Assembly (NCBI GenBank): GCA_015227615.1
Contig: JAALGZ010000004.1
Coordinates: 1,178,001-1,242,000 of the forward strand
From: Labyrinthula sp. Ha
Taxonomy: Eukaryota; Sar; Bigyra; Labyrinthulida; Labyrinthulaceae
Reading direction: 5' to 3'
Length of the DNA stretch: 64,000 nucleotides
The first letter of the stretch is position 1. Every line of letters begins with the position of its first letter. Shown here one piece after another: positions 13,001 to 25,018 of the stretch. The notes below the pieces were generated by a model. The model did not search any database, was not told where the DNA came from, and saw only the letters and a list, made by a program, of their open reading frames with translations. A program made the translations under genes and the position numbers.

Positions 13001-13513
13001 GTACACTTTGCAATATTTAGTCGTCAATCACTTGTAGAAATAGTAGTTTTTATTATATCTAAAGAGAAACAAAAGATCTCAAGACTAAGAACTATCTTGA
13101 CATACTGATGATTGGCCTCAAACTTCACCCGGGATTACTAGACACTGTCCAATAGCTGTTCATGGTGCTTCGAATTTGAAATCAATGGATCTGAAAAGAT
13201 TTTCATGGGCTTGTCATAATTGTTCTGCGGATGCAATTAGATATTAGGAACCTCCCTGTCTGTTGACTAGACTGCAGAAGAGTTGAGATATTTTCTTGCA
13301 ACCACCTGGAGCCTATAACAACATGGTTTTTCACTTTGATGGGTTTGCGTGTTTGAATATAAATAGAAAACCTAGACTGAAGGCCTATAAACAAACTCTA
13401 CAACTGTGGATTATAGGATTTGGCAACAACAGCCAACAATTCATATAACATAAGCAAGGAACATGGTTAATCTACATTTAACCTTAGGAAAACTGGATCT
13501 AATACAAATGTTT
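13001..13513. other. Spacer between LINE and RSL1D1-like gene
   Basis: AT-rich sequence with no supported gene. It contains the 3' flank of the RSL1D1-like gene. Open frames here are short and of random composition. Confidence 0.6.
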
Positions 13514-14452
13514 TCAGTCTTCTTGCTCTTGCTCAGATTCTTCATCACTCTGATCTGGAACTTTAAGTTCACTCGCATATACAGGAAGAGTTGGACTTTC
13601 TCCTAATTTCAATCTAACAGAGAATATATTTTCCCATGTATTATTTGTTCTATTCACAACATGAGAAACAACCTTGATAAAATTTTCATATAACTCCTTT
13701 TCACTTTGTCCAACTCTTCCTATCTTAACTCTTGTTGTTAATCCTTTATACCCAAAAGTTGTAGACTGTAAACAATACCTAAACACGGGGTCAAAGTCAA
13801 TATCCTCTTTCTTCATTTTTTGCATATTTTCTCGACTCATAATACTCACAGGAATCAGCTTCTTTTCTCCAATACAAAATTTCTTTCCTAATAATCTTGG
13901 CATCATATGAATAGCACTTTGTTCCACAAGAAAACAATCGTACTTGTAACTTAACTCTCTCCGTTTCTCTGGTAGGATATATATTTTCTTAATAGCCTCA
14001 ATGGAAAGAATTTTGTGGATATAAGGTAGTTTTGTTTTATTTTCTTTGAACAGTTTTTTCATTCTTTCTTTATTAAAGGTGATTAAGCAAACCTTAAGAT
14101 TTTCGTTACAGTGGACAAAAGGGTGAGGGAGTGGGACTTTCTTCGTGGCAAGGTTTTTGGAGTACTTGTATAGAACATCCTTAAAATATATTTCCGCATA
14201 GAAAATTCTTTTTATGTCAAGTTCAATTGGAAATTCGTCAAAATCAACGGTTGCATTAACTTCTTCTTCCTCTTGAAAAAGTTGTTTCTTCTCTTTGCTC
14301 TCCTTCGCTTGTTTCAGTTGCTTAGAATAGAAAGCTTTTAGAGCATCTATACCAGATAATACATCCTTTCTTTTAATTTTTGTTTTTACTTCTTTTAACC
14401 ATTGCTTTTCTAGTTTCTTATCAAAAGTTTTCATAACCTTTTTTTGAGCCAT
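13514..14452 (-). CDS. Ribosomal L1-domain protein, RSL1D1/UTP30 (Cic1) family
   Basis: This 312-residue protein belongs to the L1-domain family of nucleolar proteins that act in ribosome biogenesis (UTP30 and Cic1 in yeast, RSL1D1 in animals, from family knowledge). The sequence shows a lysine-rich N-terminus, an L1-like domain over roughly residues 75-285, and the family's most recognisable segment, YDCFLVE then MPRLLGKKF at 171-192. A later segment (TTRVKIGRVGQS) matches the returning half of the L1 fold. The C-terminus from about 298 is acidic (SDEESEQEQED), common in nucleolar proteins. The start is the first ATG and lies only 116 bp from the ATG of the divergent cyclin gene, so the two share a compact bidirectional promoter. 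No intron is needed. Confidence 0.8.
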   Translation of the reverse strand: MAQKKVMKTFDKKLEKQWLKEVKTKIKRKDVLSGIDALKAFYSKQLKQAKESKEKKQLFQEEEEVNATVDFDEFPIELDIKRIFYAEIYFKDVLYKYSKNLATKKVPLPHPFVHCNENLKVCLITFNKERMKKLFKENKTKLPYIHKILSIEAIKKIYILPEKRRELSYKYDCFLVEQSAIHMMPRLLGKKFCIGEKKLIPVSIMSRENMQKMKKEDIDFDPVFRYCLQSTTFGYKGLTTRVKIGRVGQSEKELYENFIKVVSHVVNRTNNTWENIFSVRLKLGESPTLPVYASELKVPDQSDEESEQEQED

Positions 14453-14568
14453 TGTTTTTTCTTAGCTTTATCTTTTCACTCTACTTGTGTTACTTAAGAA
14501 TGTAATATTAAAAAACAGCATAGACCTTTAAATTACACATAGGTTCATGATTTCCCAAAATTTGTAGA

Positions 14569-15398
14569 ATGAAGAAGAGAGAAAGTGAAGATAATTACAC
14601 GAACCCATCAATAGCTGCTGGAATAACACCAAGCCGATATGAGAAAGACAAATTGTTTTATTGCAAATTTATATCAAGTCTATCTTCTTCTTTGAAATCC
14701 AGATTACCAACTAAAGCTACAGGTATATTCTTCATGCAATTTAAACTATAGCTCTGGTTTTGTTTCATAAGTTCTATGCATTGCAGTCTATAACAGAACA
14801 TAATCCAGTTTACGTTTCATATGCATGTTTGTTTACCGCTGGTAAAATAGAAGAGGATCTTAAAAAACTTAAAGATATTCTGAAAGCAGGAGAGTCCTTT
14901 CGCTTTCAAAAGAATGTTTCTTTTGAAGGAGAGGAAGGTGAAAAGGAGTTCAACGAGCTTGTGGATCATGTTCTCCTATGTGAACGAATTTTGTTGCATA
15001 CACTCTCTTTCGAGGTTAACCAACAACATCCGCACAATAGTTTATATTCTCTCTCTAATCATTTCTTAGCTGCTCATAAACTTATTCAAAAGATTAAAGG
15101 TGGTCCGAAAATGCAGAGCGACAGTTGGAAATTTTTGAACGATACGTTACATACAGAACTTTGCTTAAAATATGACCCTGATCAAATAGGTGTTGCTGGT
15201 GTTGTTCTAGCTGCTTATAAATTACTTGATGATAGTTCCTCTGGTAAGTTGGAGTTGAAAGAGGAAGAGAAGAGCGCATGTACTTTAATTTGTGAGCAAT
15301 ATGAAACTGATGGAACAGTTGAAGGTATTGAGTCTCAAGTAATAGCCAAAATTGTCAAACAGCTAAACCGTACCTATGAATTATCTGCAGCGGCATAA
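14569..15398 (+). CDS. Cyclin of the transcription (K/T/L-like) type
   Basis: Two exons, 14569-14722 and 14752-15398, join across a 29-nt intron (14723-14751) to give 266 residues. Unspliced, the frame stops inside the intron. Spliced, it reads KATALVLFHKFYALQSI, which is the cyclin-box core of cyclins K, T, L and C. The motif SYACLFTAGKIEED that follows is the next conserved helix. The N-terminus has the typical TPSRYEKDK lead-in. The second half (about residues 145-255) would be the second cyclin fold and is less conserved. Such cyclins bind a CDK that phosphorylates RNA polymerase II; which CDK cannot be told from here. It shares a 116-bp divergent promoter with the RSL1D1-like gene. Confidence 0.8.
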
Positions 15399-15778
15399 AT
15401 ATATAAGTTTTAATCAGTGTTACACGAAAATAGCTTATAAAGAGTGTTATTTATGTTGTAGTTTCAGTCCATGTAAGCTCAAAACACAGACTTTGACTTA
15501 TTCTTTTGAGCTTATTAATATTTTGAGGGTAAACACTGTAGATTTGGGTTAAATCACATAAATATATATTGATTGGTTGATTTATCCAATCATATACTTA
15601 GAGGTAAGAAGGGATTGATAAATTTGTGATTTATTCGATAAAGAGTGATTCACAAATATCTTCTTATGCAATGAAAAAGTGAATAAAACAAAATCAAAAC
15701 ATAAAAGAAAATAAATTACCAACAATATCATTTAACAGATAGTTTAATACCTCTCAAAAGAATATTAACGTACCAAAG
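15399..15778. other. Spacer upstream of the TTL-like gene
   Basis: AT-rich intergenic sequence holding the cyclin 3' end and the TTL-like promoter. No gene seen. Confidence 0.6.
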
Positions 15779-17668
15779 ATGTCGAATGAAAGAGAGTATG
15801 TCGAGTTTGATATCGAAAAGAACCTGAAGCCACGAAAGAAGAGATCAAGAAAATACAAACAATACGAAGAAACTGGGTCATGTTGCAAATTTTTTAAAAA
15901 TTTCTTAATATTTACTGCAATTGTTTCTGTGACAATAAACCTATATGAAATGAAACAGATAGCTCTTCAGTTTGAAAAAGACGCTTTAGAATTAAAGGAA
16001 GTAGCAGATATTATCGAGGATGTAGAAGCTCAGCATAGGCAGTTTAAAGATGTTTTATCTTCACACAAAATGCAAGCTGCGTCTTTTACTGAGAATAAAG
16101 TTATTGATATTCTAAAGGTACTTGAGTCTACAGAAAGAGAAATAAGACCAAAGTCAAGTACGGGACTAAGTGACATTGTCATTCTTGGAAAGAGCTTTAT
16201 TTTGAATAGAGATGCACCTCTCTGGGAGCAAACATTTTCTAAGGTTGGTTTGGTAGCTCAGAAAACAACAAAACAAGATTTGAACAACTTTGGGCAGTCT
16301 ACCTGGATTGGACTAAAGTGTTTAGATTTATTTGATGGGAAAAGTCATTGCATTGAACCAAACGACCTTCCTCGATTACAAAAATACCAAAAAGTTTCTA
16401 GGCTCTATGGATTAAGAAAAACTTTGTGGAACAAAGATAGATTCTGTGACACTATTACTTCAAGTCTAGAAGGGTTCAACCAAACAGGTTTTATCCCGTT
16501 TACTTTTCAGTGTTGGTTACTTCCTTCAATGTATAAAGGATTAATGACTTATGCAAAGCAAGAAATAAAAAAGGAGAAGTTAGCTGGTTCAAAAGATAAA
16601 TTACAGTTCATTGCAAAGCCAACAGATAGAGGAGAGGGAAACGGAATTAACGTGATAGACTCACTGCCTCAGCTTGCAAGATGGAAGGAACTTTACCCGG
16701 AAAATGATGAGATTATCGTCCAAACATATTTGCCAAACCCTCTTCTAATTAATCAGAGAAAATGGGACTTGAGAACTTATGTTTTGGTCACTTCAATTCA
16801 TCCACTAAGGGTTTACATGTATAAAGATGGACTTGCTCGTTTTGCTGCCTCTGCATATGATAAATCCGCATCTAATGGAGGAAAAAAGACAAGTTTTCTA
16901 ACAAATACTTCTGTAAATAAGAAAGCTGGTATTGATGTTGAAGATCTGACCTGGCCTTTTCCTAAACTATACAAACATATCTCACAGCTGGGCTTAGATG
17001 CAGAGTTGTTATTCAAGAGAATTGAAAGGGCTATTGTTATGACACTACTCTCAGCTGAGCCTGTGTTTAGCAAAGGGTTTTCAAAGCTTGAAAATGGATA
17101 TACGTGCCAAAATTGTTATCAGTTACTTGGGGTTGATGTCATTGTAGATGACAATCTAGTTCCTAGAGTTATTGAAGTGAATGGAGAACCCAGTATGCAA
17201 CTTTCTGGAGAAAAAGATTCCCAATACGACATAACGAAAACTTCTATGGCGAAAGACTTGGCGAACTTGGTATATTCCAAGGACTCGTTTGCAAAAGCAG
17301 TTACTAAAGATTTGAGTTTGTTGGAACTTGCTGGACATAGAGTTGGATATAAACAGCAGAATAATTGTGGTGCAAGTGGGTTTTGTCTGAGGAAGCGCGA
17401 TATTGAATATCTATTAGACATGAAGAAGGAAGAGGAAAACCAAGGTGGATTCAGAAGAATCTATCCTTCTAGAGATGAAGAAGATTTATACGGAGACTAT
17501 GTGCAACACTTGGAAAGTAAGATGCCTTATGGAGCACAGGGTAGTACAGCCAAGATACATAAACTTGCAAGGGAGGTAAGTAAACTCAGCAACTTCAAAA
17601 CAGACAATGAAATCCTTGATCCTGCATATTTTAAGCGGATGGGGGAAGACCCAGAATTTGATGACTGA
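15779..17668 (+). CDS. Tubulin-tyrosine-ligase-like (ATP-grasp) protein with N-terminal membrane anchor
   Basis: An intronless 629-residue protein. A basic N-terminus (KPRKKRSRKYK, residues 18-28) precedes one hydrophobic segment at about 39-56, then a coiled-coil-prone linker (60-120). The TTL ATP-grasp domain runs from about 130 to 500. Its signatures are clear: FIAKPTDRGEGNG around K280 (nucleotide lysine and glycine loop), VQTYL (314-318), KWDLRTYVL (328-336, with the Asp-Leu-Arg motif), LTNTSVNK (374-381) and VIEVNGEPS (464-472, Glu and Asn for Mg-ATP). TTL-family enzymes ligate amino acids to protein side chains or termini, classically tubulin. The positive-inside rule predicts a type II protein with its catalytic domain across the membrane from the cytosol, which is unusual for this family. 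A TM helix within a cytosolic enzyme cannot be excluded. The gene faces a small tail-anchored gene 56 bp away. Confidence 0.85.
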   Translation: MSNEREYVEFDIEKNLKPRKKRSRKYKQYEETGSCCKFFKNFLIFTAIVSVTINLYEMKQIALQFEKDALELKEVADIIEDVEAQHRQFKDVLSSHKMQAASFTENKVIDILKVLESTEREIRPKSSTGLSDIVILGKSFILNRDAPLWEQTFSKVGLVAQKTTKQDLNNFGQSTWIGLKCLDLFDGKSHCIEPNDLPRLQKYQKVSRLYGLRKTLWNKDRFCDTITSSLEGFNQTGFIPFTFQCWLLPSMYKGLMTYAKQEIKKEKLAGSKDKLQFIAKPTDRGEGNGINVIDSLPQLARWKELYPENDEIIVQTYLPNPLLINQRKWDLRTYVLVTSIHPLRVYMYKDGLARFAASAYDKSASNGGKKTSFLTNTSVNKKAGIDVEDLTWPFPKLYKHISQLGLDAELLFKRIERAIVMTLLSAEPVFSKGFSKLENGYTCQNCYQLLGVDVIVDDNLVPRVIEVNGEPSMQLSGEKDSQYDITKTSMAKDLANLVYSKDSFAKAVTKDLSLLELAGHRVGYKQQNNCGASGFCLRKRDIEYLLDMKKEEENQGGFRRIYPSRDEEDLYGDYVQHLESKMPYGAQGSTAKIHKLAREVSKLSNFKTDNEILDPAYFKRMGEDPEFDD

Positions 17669-17724
17669 GTTTTGTTGTTGTTTTTTGTTTGTCTATTTTG
17701 TTCTATTAAGTTTAAACATACATA

Positions 17725-18024
17725 CTAAAAATCAAATCCGTTGGAGAATACGAATAGGAGAAAAACGAAACACAAAGTAGTGGCGATTGCAAGAAATATA
17801 AACAGTCCAATAGTACTACACCTACTGTCAACTTGAGTGGAGATGAAAGTTCTATAGATCTTAGCATCAGGTACAGCTGTGTCAGTTAGTTGCGAGTCAT
17901 TTACCACCTTGATGCTCTTCTCCATGTCATTTGAAACAGCAAGGGCTGTAATAACAGTTTCAACACTACTATTTATTTGGTTCATACTCTTTTGATTGCT
18001 TATTTCTGAGCTATAATTATTCAT
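17725..18024 (-). CDS. Small predicted tail-anchored membrane protein
   Basis: A 99-residue frame with an ATG in an A-rich context and even, protein-like composition. Residues 1-68 are polar with many Ser, Asn and Thr. Residues about 69-93 form one strongly hydrophobic helix (starting STIGLFIFLAIATTLC), followed by a very short tail ending GFDF. That is the plan of a tail-anchored protein, inserted after translation into the ER or mitochondrial outer membrane. The length and layout resemble small SNARE-like proteins, but no SNARE heptad pattern with a central Gln or Arg is obvious, so I give no function. It ends 56 bp from the stop of the convergent TTL-like gene, like the other convergent pairs here. 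Confidence 0.55.
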   Translation of the reverse strand: MNNYSSEISNQKSMNQINSSVETVITALAVSNDMEKSIKVVNDSQLTDTAVPDAKIYRTFISTQVDSRCSTIGLFIFLAIATTLCFVFLLFVFSNGFDF

Positions 18025-18470
18025 TAGTTTGGTTTTTGTTTTGGTTGAACTGTTGTTCTTGTTTTATGTTTTTGTCCTGATTCAGCGTTGGTGTAAAAAC
18101 GAGTACCATATTACCTAAAATAGTAGTTATTTGAGTTATTCAAACTCGCATCGATGGCCAAATAGGACGCGTATTGTCTTATGTCCTGTTCGGGCATTCA
18201 TTTTGTGCTAGATAGATAAAATATGTTTATGAAAACGCATGTGAGTTCGCGTTTTAAACTACGAGCACTTGATGTCTGATACAATTAGAACCTGGCCAAA
18301 TATATACGAGCTAATACTTCAGTGCACAGAAGTTGTTCGCACTTCCTTGAGTTCGCAGAAAGTAATAACTTTCCTGCAGTTGCTTCCAAAGCGTGTAACA
18401 AAGGTAGATAACGTGTATACTTCCGCTGAGAAATAAAATGAAGCTCTAGTAGATAGAAAACTCCAAGAAA
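18025..18470. other. Spacer with probable promoter of the tail-anchored gene
   Basis: About 450 bp of somewhat higher G+C than the deserts. It lies between the tail-anchored gene (-) and a possible small gene (+), so it may be a divergent promoter. No motif is decisive. Confidence 0.4.
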
Positions 18471-18731
18471 ATGGCGAGCGAATATGAGAAGTGGTACCTA
18501 GGGACTTCACCCCTTGATAGTTTGCACCTCCGGTACAGTTTATTCTTGAAATCAATTGTCGATAGCGACGATTCTGCCACTAATCCACAAGCTCGCCAAC
18601 TTCTATACAAGGATATTGGCAAAATCACACAGAAAATTGTGGTATTTATGCTTTTAGTAGCCTTGCCTACACACAAACATCATAATAAATCAAGATTATA
18701 CAAGGAAGCGTGGTTCATCTTTGTTACTTGA
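18471..18731 (+). CDS. Possible small gene, 86 codons, unknown
   Basis: The ATG sits in a good A-rich context (AGAAAATGG). The first 55 residues (MASEYEKWYLGTSPLDSLHL onward, to KDIGKITQK) look like real protein. The remainder is hydrophobic and then basic and looks less coding. It is divergent from the tail-anchored gene, which fits the island layout. I recognise no family. It could be a first exon whose partner I could not find, since no GT-AG pair of 28-30 nt joins it to a good downstream frame. It could also be a chance frame. Confidence 0.25.
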   Translation: MASEYEKWYLGTSPLDSLHLRYSLFLKSIVDSDDSATNPQARQLLYKDIGKITQKIVVFMLLVALPTHKHHNKSRLYKEAWFIFVT

Positions 18732-21700
18732 AAAGTTAATGTTAGAAAACATAAAGGGTTTCACTGGCAGCATCTTAGAGATTACAAAAGATATATTGAA
18801 TGGATACTACGAATCATGTTATGTAGCTCAAAGTTCTTTCTAACTTCTTTTACATAATCTGGGAAAAGTATTGCCCATAGAAAATGCAGTTTTATCTTTA
18901 ACTCTTAGAATTTTCACTCACAATAAAAGATGTAATGAGTTGGTTTTCATGGGCCTTGGCTCTAAATATAGTACACCATGGAGGTCTTATTCCATGTAGA
19001 GGTTTTGTTCCTTTGTAGGTTCATCTACAAGATCGCAAAACTACTTACAGGCTAAGAAAAGTAGATTATAGTACCAACTTTCTCTTGTATGCTTTTGAAT
19101 TATGAAAACAATCTAATAATGCTGACTATATTGAACATAAGGGAAAGTCAAGAGAAATGATGTTCTACCTCTACATTGGAATACTTAACAGCGTTAATAG
19201 AATTATCTACTACTTTGACAGTCACATATACACGCGAAATTAAGAAAAGCAAACGGAAATATTTCAGATAGTATTTTCAGGAATGACAATATATTATGGC
19301 TTTCTAATCTTCTTAGTGGCCAACCATATTTAAATTCTCTATTTGAGTTTATAAAACTCTGTTGATTGAACGCCTAAAGGTGATTCCTTCATGACTAAGT
19401 TTTGTGCCTTGAATGCTTGGTTCAACACTATAATCATCTGGTTTTGCTTCATTGTTATGATATCATGTAATATCGGTTGATCTTATTAGTAAGTGGTAAT
19501 GTGGTAATCAATCTTGATAATTTTCTGTCTAAACATCGTACCAATTACTATCAAATTGTTAAAAATTGTTAAATAGATTAGCATAAACCAGTCAAGTTAA
19601 AACAGCGAATATACAAATACTATATGACCAAGAAATGTATTTCCACGAGTTATGAACATGAGTTTAACTGATTGCCATAGCTGCTAGTTTAACTCAGTTT
19701 TCCCTTGTAGTTATTTACCTTTTCTTGCCTCGTATATACGCAGTCCTGGATAAAGTTATCATTTAATGGTACTGCAAACTTCTAACTACACATACAAGGT
19801 TTCCAAATTTTCATCCAAGTTATTCATATCTAGAGCCAGAGCCCTCTACATGTATTTGGTCAAGTAAAGTATTTCTTTCCATAGTTAGTAGGACTACGGA
19901 TGTGTTGATGAAGGGTGACTAATGAGAGAACAAAATGGGAGGGGATTTTGCAGGTTATCCGAGAAGAGTTTGGAGTTGCAGCTAACTGATATAGTGTATA
20001 CTGATTCCAACTCCTCTTATTGGTGGTGAGTCGAAGGGAACTGTCACATATCGGCGAATTGTATGAAGGTTTCTCAAATTGATATATGCGGAGAAAAAAT
20101 TATTCAATTCTCAAAAGGTCGGGCTCAAGAGCCTTTAAATTTACTTTGGTTCTTGTTATGTTTTCTATTAAGTTTTTTTGCTACTGTTCACCATGTTCTT
20201 AGACCCTGTGTCTATAATTATTTATGTATGGCCCCTTTTCTGAGTGTTGCTGAGTACGTGTTATGATTTTCAAGGGAAAGAGAGATAAATTGCCGAAAAA
20301 AGAACCAGAACCCCAGTTGTCGAAACTTTCTAATTTACACAAATCTTCTCCATAGATTATTGTTAATAAGACCAAAATTTGCACCAGGTGCGGTGTCTGT
20401 ATTTTTTCAACAAATCATTTTCGTACACTGGCTTATGTCACCTGATAATTTTGCCACTGGATGCATGATAGTCCTTGATTTCTGTTTAACTTTCCTTCTA
20501 CTGCAATCCTTATTCCAGGGTAGGTAAGGAATCTGACCCGGATACATTTCCAAGACCGGGTTTGACTCATGTTCTCTAAATAGCATACTCAGAATGCAGC
20601 ATCACATTAATTTTTTGCCTTCATCTTCTTACGCCTTAGCAAATTTATACGCCCCGGCCCCGTATACAAAATTTGGTCTCCATAATTGTTATGGATGACT
20701 ACAGTTCATCTTGCAAGGAGTTCACAAACAAACTCTAGCACCACTGTATTTGGTCATTCACACATAGAAATTTTCACGAATATCGTTTTGATTATGAACA
20801 TCCGTAGATTTGATATTCCTTCTGGTTTTTAGAGAAAAGTTTCAAAAACTTATTATACATGATTGGCAAACTCCTTAGTTGAACAGAATTTCTCAAACAT
20901 AAAAAAATATTATTTATAAGACTTAGGATTTTTTCAAAAAAATAATTATTTTCGTTTAATCCTGATTCGCGATCTTAAAGAATACATTCGAACCAAAGTT
21001 GACGCAATTGATAAAGGAATTACGGCTTAATGAATCTGCTTAAGGAGCTGTGTAAGTAAAACTTTGTGAAGCTGCTAATTTTCATCGCGTGGTATTGCTC
21101 GGAGGTAGTGGTGTAAGCTAACGTTCTTATAACACCTTCACCGAATCAGCCGAAAATTCCAGGAAGTTTAAGTGAAATCTAATTAATCTCCGTGGCATGT
21201 TTAGCTAGTGCAAATAAGTATTAGGTATGTTACTGAAACCCCTCTGACACTTCCGAGTTTTATCTTATTTGCTAACCAAGAATTACATTTGGGTGTCTAA
21301 TAGAAAATTCACAAGCAATTGTGTTGGGAGTCGAAAAGTATGATACACAATACGAATTATAGTTTTGATTTTGATCCTTGGAGCTAGGTGTTGTTAGTCA
21401 CAGCTGCTCGGCTTGAAAGGGCTATCGTAACATGGCTATTGTACATATATACATTGAAGTCATGCATCGGTAATTCATTACAACAAGAAGTATTATTTTG
21501 AGAACATCCATTATTAGCCAAATGTTGGCAAACCTAAAGATAATATTAGAGCTTACAGCCCTTAAAACCTTTACTAGTGCTTTATATTTTTGCTTTAATA
21601 TAACCGTTCTGTCGGATACGTATGGGCATATAAGGTAAAGTTGCACATGTAATAAGGAATAAACGGTTATTGTTGTCGATTTAGTCGCATTACAAGGTTC

Positions 21701-24700
21701 AGCCCATGTAAATAATCGGGTTTATCTGTTGTTTTAGAGGAAGCAACTTGCAGCATATAAAATAATCTGAGCGGTATTTCCACCTCAATTCAAATACCAA
21801 GTAAAGTAGATCAATAATATGAAAAGCATAGAGGCTTTATATTTATCGAAGAACATGGAATATTATGCTTTTAATCGAAAGATGATAATTAATTTAAACG
21901 TGTCTTTCTTAAACGGTCCGAGTTAAAAAGTAATCACAACAGCAACAGCCAAAATTGCAATAAAATACAGAAATACTGAAGAAGCTCGTTTTGAGTGAGT
22001 TCTTTGACCCTTTCAATGATTCTTAGACTCAAATTGTGGCATTCTAATGGAGAATAATTTTTAATACCTTATGCAAATACAGTGTTTTTGACTATAGAAG
22101 CTATGTTCACAGTGACAATCTATTAAATACAAAGTTTGGAACCCCTTTGCTTCTAGAAAGATAGCGAAACTAAGGGTGCAACTGCCTAAGTCGAAAAATA
22201 TAGGCAGATTTTACACAATTAATTCACGAAAAGTTTCAGTTTATTGCTCTTCATTGCTGCGTTAAGAAATACTAGGTTGTTACTAAAATATGACGTCATT
22301 GGATCATTCCACAACAATGTCACGAAACAAAAAATATTTTTCAGAAACCTTGTCTTCACTGCCTTTTTCACCAACTTGGTAAAAACTCGGATGAATTTTT
22401 ATGTTATGTCTTACTTTCACCTGAAACTAAAAGATGTTGAAGCTTTGTTAGATTGACTACTACAACATTTATAATAGTGAAATATATCTCAAAGGTTGGT
22501 ATGTTAACAAAGATCTGCCCAAAGTTTGGCATAAAACAAAAGTAAAGTAGATTTTGTCTTGTTTTCAATACATTGTGCAAATATCTAAAACCTGAAGACC
22601 TGAATTTTAAGACATATGTCATTGTGCGTATGAGCACAGACAACGCAAATAAAATTGTTGCGCGTACTTAAGGTGCTCGCTAACATTCATTATATTGTGA
22701 GTATCTGAGTGAAAACTCGCCAAAGCTCCAGAAATTCACTCAGAACGTGTCATTTTGAGCTTGTATTTAATCTGTTGTAATTATAATTGTTATTCTTATA
22801 TTGAACTACCTGTTTGGATCATTTAAGCAACAGCGTGTTTAAAAAATATAACCCTTATAATGGACCAAGAAACAACCTAGTTTTAATCCTTAAGATGTCA
22901 CAGAGGGTAGCCCCAGTATAAATACACCATTCCGTCTTTGAAAAAATACGTGCTGGAAAATTATGTACAGACCAGACCAGATTTGAATTGTAGATGCTTC
23001 AGTGTTGTGTTTTCTTACTGGAAACCATGAGACACTGTCAGGCTATACCGCACTATTAGTATGAGCCTTAGAGTACTTAAAACAGCACTAAAAAAGAACT
23101 TAAACGTTGCCCCTTAATCACTTCAATACAAAAGAGAGATTAGGTATAGTTCAGGAGGAATGAAATTTACTTTTTCTAAGGAGTTCTTGAGAACTCTTCT
23201 CATGAAACTATAGTTTTTCATATTCTTCAACTTCCCGTAGAAATGGGTCCGTGCTTAAGCTTGTTTGAGTATTTAACTGTACAGGATAATATTGCTGTCA
23301 GAAACCCTGGGTTCAACGAGACAATGGTCTATACCTCACCGTGGTGCTTTATTTATTGCAGCAATTTAGAAATGGTGCCAGAAATTTGAGTTTCTATGCC
23401 ATTCTCTTGGTATGTTGAGAAAAGGAAAAAATGGAGCTTCATTAGTGGAAACACACAAATATGAACTTCAAGGAAACCCGGAAATAAAGGGAAAGTGCGC
23501 GAAATTGGCTTTAACCAAAGAAAAAGGGCACTGATACAAGAATATAAAAATCAGCTTATTTCCCACTTCCGTTATGCCATTGAAGAAATTGATTATTTTT
23601 CTTGTGACGATGTCCAAGGCTTACTATCACTTATTGTTATATATATGAAGGAGTTGACCTAGGCTCGAAAACCTGAACAATTGAATTAGAGCAAAAACTT
23701 TCATTATGCCACACATTATCCCTACATTTTACTGTTATATGGTGAAATGTTAAATAAGCTGTTGGCCTTATGAAATAAGGGATTACGTTTGCGCACCCTT
23801 CATTTCAATTTAGCAACTTTAGTTTGAGTTTTGACACGAAGAATCTAATGTCAGAACTGAAGCGAATACCTTCAACTTATAATTAATAGTTTGATAAGGA
23901 TTCCAGTACTTGGAAAAGATAGGCTTTCATATCTAGTTTATGAGGCTTTTGTAATAATTCCCTCCTCGAATTCTTGAAAAGAATAAAGCAACGACACCTG
24001 AGATTTAGAATCAACAAAACATTTAAAATCTTTAGTACATTTAGAATCAACACTATTGGTTACTATTCAATCTGGAGGTGTTTTCTGAAGAGAAAAGACC
24101 TCAATGAAAAAAATTTTAACCTCAGTAACCGGTATATAACCTTAATAATAATACAAAACTTTCTATGAAACTGGTGCCTTGTAATAAGTAGTTAGTATTC
24201 GATAAGCATTGTTTTTTAGTTAGTTGAGGTGAATATGGAGAAATCAAAGTCATTTTTACGTCTTAGAAAGAAGTTGAAACATTTGTTCAACTGAGAATGT
24301 GTTAACTATTAACAAAATATGGAAATATATATTAAAAAAGGTTCTCAAATTGACTTCTTACTATAAAAATCCTTAAATTATAATACAAGAATCTTAAGTT
24401 TATCCTTAAGCCATTACAATACTTTATAAAATGTCCAACGGCTTCTTTTCAATAATCGTATATTTTGTGAAAAATATAATGGTTCTAAATTCACACAAGA
24501 ATATCTATTAATATTTTGAATGGGGCAATTTTTTTTTTCTTTTACATTATTTATATTTATCTCTATTAGCCATGTCTGTAATGGACTAATATATTGACCG
24601 TTCCAATGATTTGGTGTATTGGCCAATTTATCAGCAATAGAACGTGTTAACCGTTTATAGAAAATATCTGTGTGAAATCATGAAGTTTTTTTGGTCTTGT

Positions 24701-25018
24701 ACAAGAAAAACACGGAACAAAGATTTGGAACTATAATGTGATCCGATAACGCCTACTAGAAAAAGCCAGTCATTGCAGTTCATTTTTTCTGCCATATTAT
24801 TATTTGTTAATTTGATTTATGGGAAATAAGATTAGATACCCTGCCTATATAAAATTTCATTACTTGCCATATATATTTTTGTCTTAGTAGAGGAGGCCAG
24901 TTTTATTCCAGTGAACCGTTGTTTTGGTCATGTCTCCTTTACACAAAAGTTAAACAACGAAGTTGCTACATTTATTCAAATCACTGCAATATCCGAATAT
25001 CCAAAAACGAAAACAAAA
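18732..25018. other. Gene desert
   Basis: About 6.3 kb of AT-rich sequence. Stops are frequent in all six frames, and short frames have random composition. I found no recognisable protein family, RNA gene or clear transposon remnant. Confidence 0.6.
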
